Shown one piece after another: positions 62,031-64,000 of a stretch of DNA of 64,000 bases. Source of the DNA: Paenibacillus sp. CF384 (GTDB taxonomy: Bacteria > Bacillota > Bacilli > Paenibacillales > Paenibacillaceae); contig NZ_FNNV01000008.1 of the NCBI RefSeq assembly GCF_900106745.1, positions 124,001 to 188,000 on the forward strand, read 5' to 3'. Numbering within the stretch: the stretch's first letter is position 1; each line of letters starts with the position of its first letter. Made by a program: the position numbers and the translations under genes. The notes under the pieces are model-generated. The model ran no database searches. It was not told the origin of the DNA and saw nothing but the letters and a program-made list of their open reading frames with translations.

Positions 62031-63044
62031 ATGGATATCCATACGAAAATGAACGTTTACCGGAGCGCGGGACTCATCGCAAGCTGCCTTCTACTACTGC
62101 TCAGCGTCGTCTCCAGCATCTGCTTTGGCTTTGTATCCATTAGCTTGAAGGATCTAGCAGCATCCTTCGCAAGCTATGACGAGACGATTATGGAACAAGT
62201 CGTCGTCCGCACGGCCAGACTGCCTCGGGCAGTGATTGCCGCGGCGGTTGGCGCGTCGCTTGCTCTGGCGGGAGCGGTGCTGCAGAGCGTAACGAGGAAC
62301 CCGCTCGCTTCGCCGAGCGTGCTCGGCATCAACGCCGGCGCGTCGGTTGCCGTCGTGGCGGCCATTACCGTCATGGGAATCCGGGATACGGAGGCGCTGA
62401 TGTGGTTTGCTTTCGGCGGCGCGGCGTTAGCGGCGGGTATGGTGTTCGCGTTAGGCTCACTAGGGCGCGAGGGGTTGTCTCCATTGAAAATAATATTGGC
62501 AGGTGCGGCATTAACGGCTCTATTCTCTTCGTTAACGCAGGGGATGCTTGCCCATAACGAGAATGGCCTGCAGGAAGTGCTGTTCTGGTTGAGCGGCTCC
62601 GTCGCGGGACGCACGACCGAGATGCTGCTGCCGACCGTGCCTTATATGGCCGCCGGCATCGCACTGTCGTTTGTTCTGTCCAAGCATTGGAACGTTATTG
62701 CGCTTGGGGAGGAATCGGCAAAGGGACTGGGTCAACATTTACTCATCGTGAAGGCGGTGGCCGGCGTAATCGTCATCTTGCTTGCGGGCAGCGCGGTAGC
62801 CGTGGCGGGACCGATCGGACTTGTTGGCATTATCGTACCGCATATCGCGAAGCGTTTCGCAGGCAACGATTATAGGTGGCGGCTTCCGTTCAGCGCTGTT
62901 CTGGGAGCAACGCTGCTTGTGCTTGCGGATCTTGCCGCGAGATTCCTTCATTACCCGATCGAAATTCCAGTAGGCATCATGACGGCCGCGATCGGCGCGC
63001 CGTTCTTTATCTACATTGCCCGGAAGGAGCGTGCGAAGGAATGA
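62031..63044 (+). CDS. FecCD-type siderophore permease, first subunit
   Basis: 337 aa from the ATG at 62031 (GGGGGAGGA about 13 bases upstream; a TTG at 61992 is in frame). Nine to ten hydrophobic helices with family motifs ARLPRAVIAAAVGASLALAG, RNPLASPSVLGINAGASV and GPIGLVGIIVPHIAKRFAG. Imports ferric siderophore delivered by the FecB-type protein. Overlaps the next gene by four bases. Confidence 0.93.
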   Translation: MDIHTKMNVYRSAGLIASCLLLLLSVVSSICFGFVSISLKDLAASFASYDETIMEQVVVRTARLPRAVIAAAVGASLALAGAVLQSVTRNPLASPSVLGINAGASVAVVAAITVMGIRDTEALMWFAFGGAALAAGMVFALGSLGREGLSPLKIILAGAALTALFSSLTQGMLAHNENGLQEVLFWLSGSVAGRTTEMLLPTVPYMAAGIALSFVLSKHWNVIALGEESAKGLGQHLLIVKAVAGVIVILLAGSAVAVAGPIGLVGIIVPHIAKRFAGNDYRWRLPFSAVLGATLLVLADLAARFLHYPIEIPVGIMTAAIGAPFFIYIARKERAKE

Positions 63045-64000
63045 TGGTATCCGGAAAGCTTTCCACGGCAAACCGTCTTCCCGTCAAGCTGCACCGGCCG
63101 ACGATGATGACGACAGTCGGATTGGCATCCGTTTTGATTGCTGTGGCAGCCGCCTACTTGATGGTGGGGGAATCCATGTATGGTCCACTTACGGCTTGGC
63201 GCGCATTATGGGGAACCGGGGAGGAAGAAAGCATAATGATCGTGCAGTCGCTCCGCGCTCCGCGTCTTGCGATTGCGATATTGGCAGGCGCGTCTCTCGC
63301 TTTATCTGGTGCCATTTTGCAGGCGATTATCCGCAATCCGCTTGCGGCGCCGGACGTTGTCGGCATTACGGGAGGGGCTTCGTTCGGAGCGGTCGTATTT
63401 ATTACTGCATTGTCGGGCTCTCTTAGCATCCGCCTGCTGCCCGTTGCGGCGATTATTGGCGCGTTTTGCGCCGCTGCGCTTGTTTATGCATTCGCTTGGA
63501 AACGCGGAGCGAGCTCGCTGCGCCTTGTTCTCGTCGGTATAGGCGTGTCGTCGCTGCTATCGGCCGGCGTTTCGTTCATGCTGGCGTTCAGCCAAGCGTA
63601 CGCCGCTACTTCCGCTTATATCTGGCTGATGGGAACGATCTATGGATCGTCTTGGGAGCATGTGTGGACGCTGCTGCCTTGGACGATTGCGCTTGGAGCG
63701 GCTGTCTACTTCCATACGCGAGTCATTCAAGTCCAGCTGTTAGGCGATGAGATTGCCACCGGTATCGGCTCCGCCGTTCAGCGGCATCGGCTGCTGCTCG
63801 TGTTTCTCAGCGTGGGCTTGGCCGGCTCTGCCGTATCGATTGGCGGCGCTATCGGGTTCGTCGGATTAATAGCTCCGCATGCGGCGAGGCGTTTGGTCGG
63901 GCCTGTCATGGGCCGAGTGCTCCCTGTCAGCGCTTTGTTCGGCGCAATTGTCGTGGCGGCCGCGGATTTGATCGGGAGAACGCTGTTCCTTCCCCTCGAT
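63041..64000 (+). CDS. FecCD-type siderophore permease, second subunit (cut by window end)
   Basis: ATG at 63041 overlaps the previous stop (ATGA). All 320 codons to the window edge are open: LRAPRLAIAILAGASLALSG, IIRNPLAAPDVVGITGGASFG, then GGAIGFVGLIAPHAARRLVG and RTLFLPLD at the cut. The missing end should be about 15-30 residues. Partner of the previous permease. A FepC-type ATPase gene may follow outside the window or be supplied elsewhere. Confidence 0.92.
   Translation, partial: MMVSGKLSTANRLPVKLHRPTMMTTVGLASVLIAVAAAYLMVGESMYGPLTAWRALWGTGEEESIMIVQSLRAPRLAIAILAGASLALSGAILQAIIRNPLAAPDVVGITGGASFGAVVFITALSGSLSIRLLPVAAIIGAFCAAALVYAFAWKRGASSLRLVLVGIGVSSLLSAGVSFMLAFSQAYAATSAYIWLMGTIYGSSWEHVWTLLPWTIALGAAVYFHTRVIQVQLLGDEIATGIGSAVQRHRLLLVFLSVGLAGSAVSIGGAIGFVGLIAPHAARRLVGPVMGRVLPVSALFGAIVVAAADLIGRTLFLPLD

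Overview
The window looks like a chromosome segment of a Paenibacillus-type (low-to-mid GC, spore-former lineage) Gram-positive soil bacterium. The reasons are strong AGGAGG-type ribosome binding sites with frequent GTG/TTG starts, YesM/YesN-type two-component pairs beside carbohydrate ABC transporters that lack their own ATPase, lipoprotein solute-binding proteins, copper-amine-oxidase-like 'stalk' domains, and a perfect Bacillus-type Fur box. This is an inference from gene style; no rRNA or other taxonomic marker is present.

Layout. 1-5.9 kb: end of an unknown gene, a LacI regulator divergent from a GH32 fructosidase with two palindromic operators, an EcsC-family protein, two paralogous small membrane proteins (one only 48 aa), and a fatty-acid-hydroxylase-like membrane protein divergent from a TetR regulator. 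6.1-28.0 kb: one large co-directional carbohydrate locus. It has a 34-aa micro-ORF, YesN/YesM, two paralogous solute-binding proteins, a 991-aa protein joining carbohydrate-binding-like domains to a solute-binding domain, two permease pairs, an NHL/TPR membrane protein, a Yip1-like membrane protein, a DUF5696-like membrane-anchored protein, a Gfo/Idh/MocA oxidoreductase, a sugar isomerase/epimerase and a heparinase II/III-like lyase. A 1402-aa secreted beta-helix/PKD/FN3/PA14 protein follows at 28.3-32.6 kb with a cre-like site upstream. The locus reads as capture, transport and intracellular breakdown of a probably uronate-containing glycan.

32.6-37.4 kb: a small membrane protein, a VOC protein, repeat-rich spacer DNA, a LysR regulator divergent from an O-methyltransferase with a T-N11-A site, then an SDR dehydrogenase paired with a phytanoyl-CoA-dioxygenase-like protein. 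37.6-48.8 kb: a second YesM/YesN pair with an LplB/YtcP/LplA-type transporter, a second PhyH-like dioxygenase and a GH35 beta-galactosidase. 49.4-55.0 kb: a stalk-domain/NPCBM protein, a Zn/Cd exporter divergent from an ArsR/SmtB sensor with a clear operator, an isochorismatase-like hydrolase, and a three-gene membrane/YdeI/RDD operon. 55.1-58.9 kb: a complete RbsB-RbsA-RbsC-type sugar transporter with its own ATPase. 58.9-64.0 kb: an IS3-type remnant, an internally deleted Btr-like AraC regulator, and a Fur-controlled siderophore operon (lipoprotein, stalk-domain/FecB fusion, two FecCD permeases, the last cut by the window edge).

Intergenic DNA holds three distinct palindromic or tandem repeat families (11.2 kb; 33.5 and 48.9 kb; 33.7-33.9 kb). 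The most interesting unit is the 6-28 kb locus: three solute-binding proteins, four permeases, no ATPase, and three membrane or surface proteins of unassigned role locked into the same run of genes.
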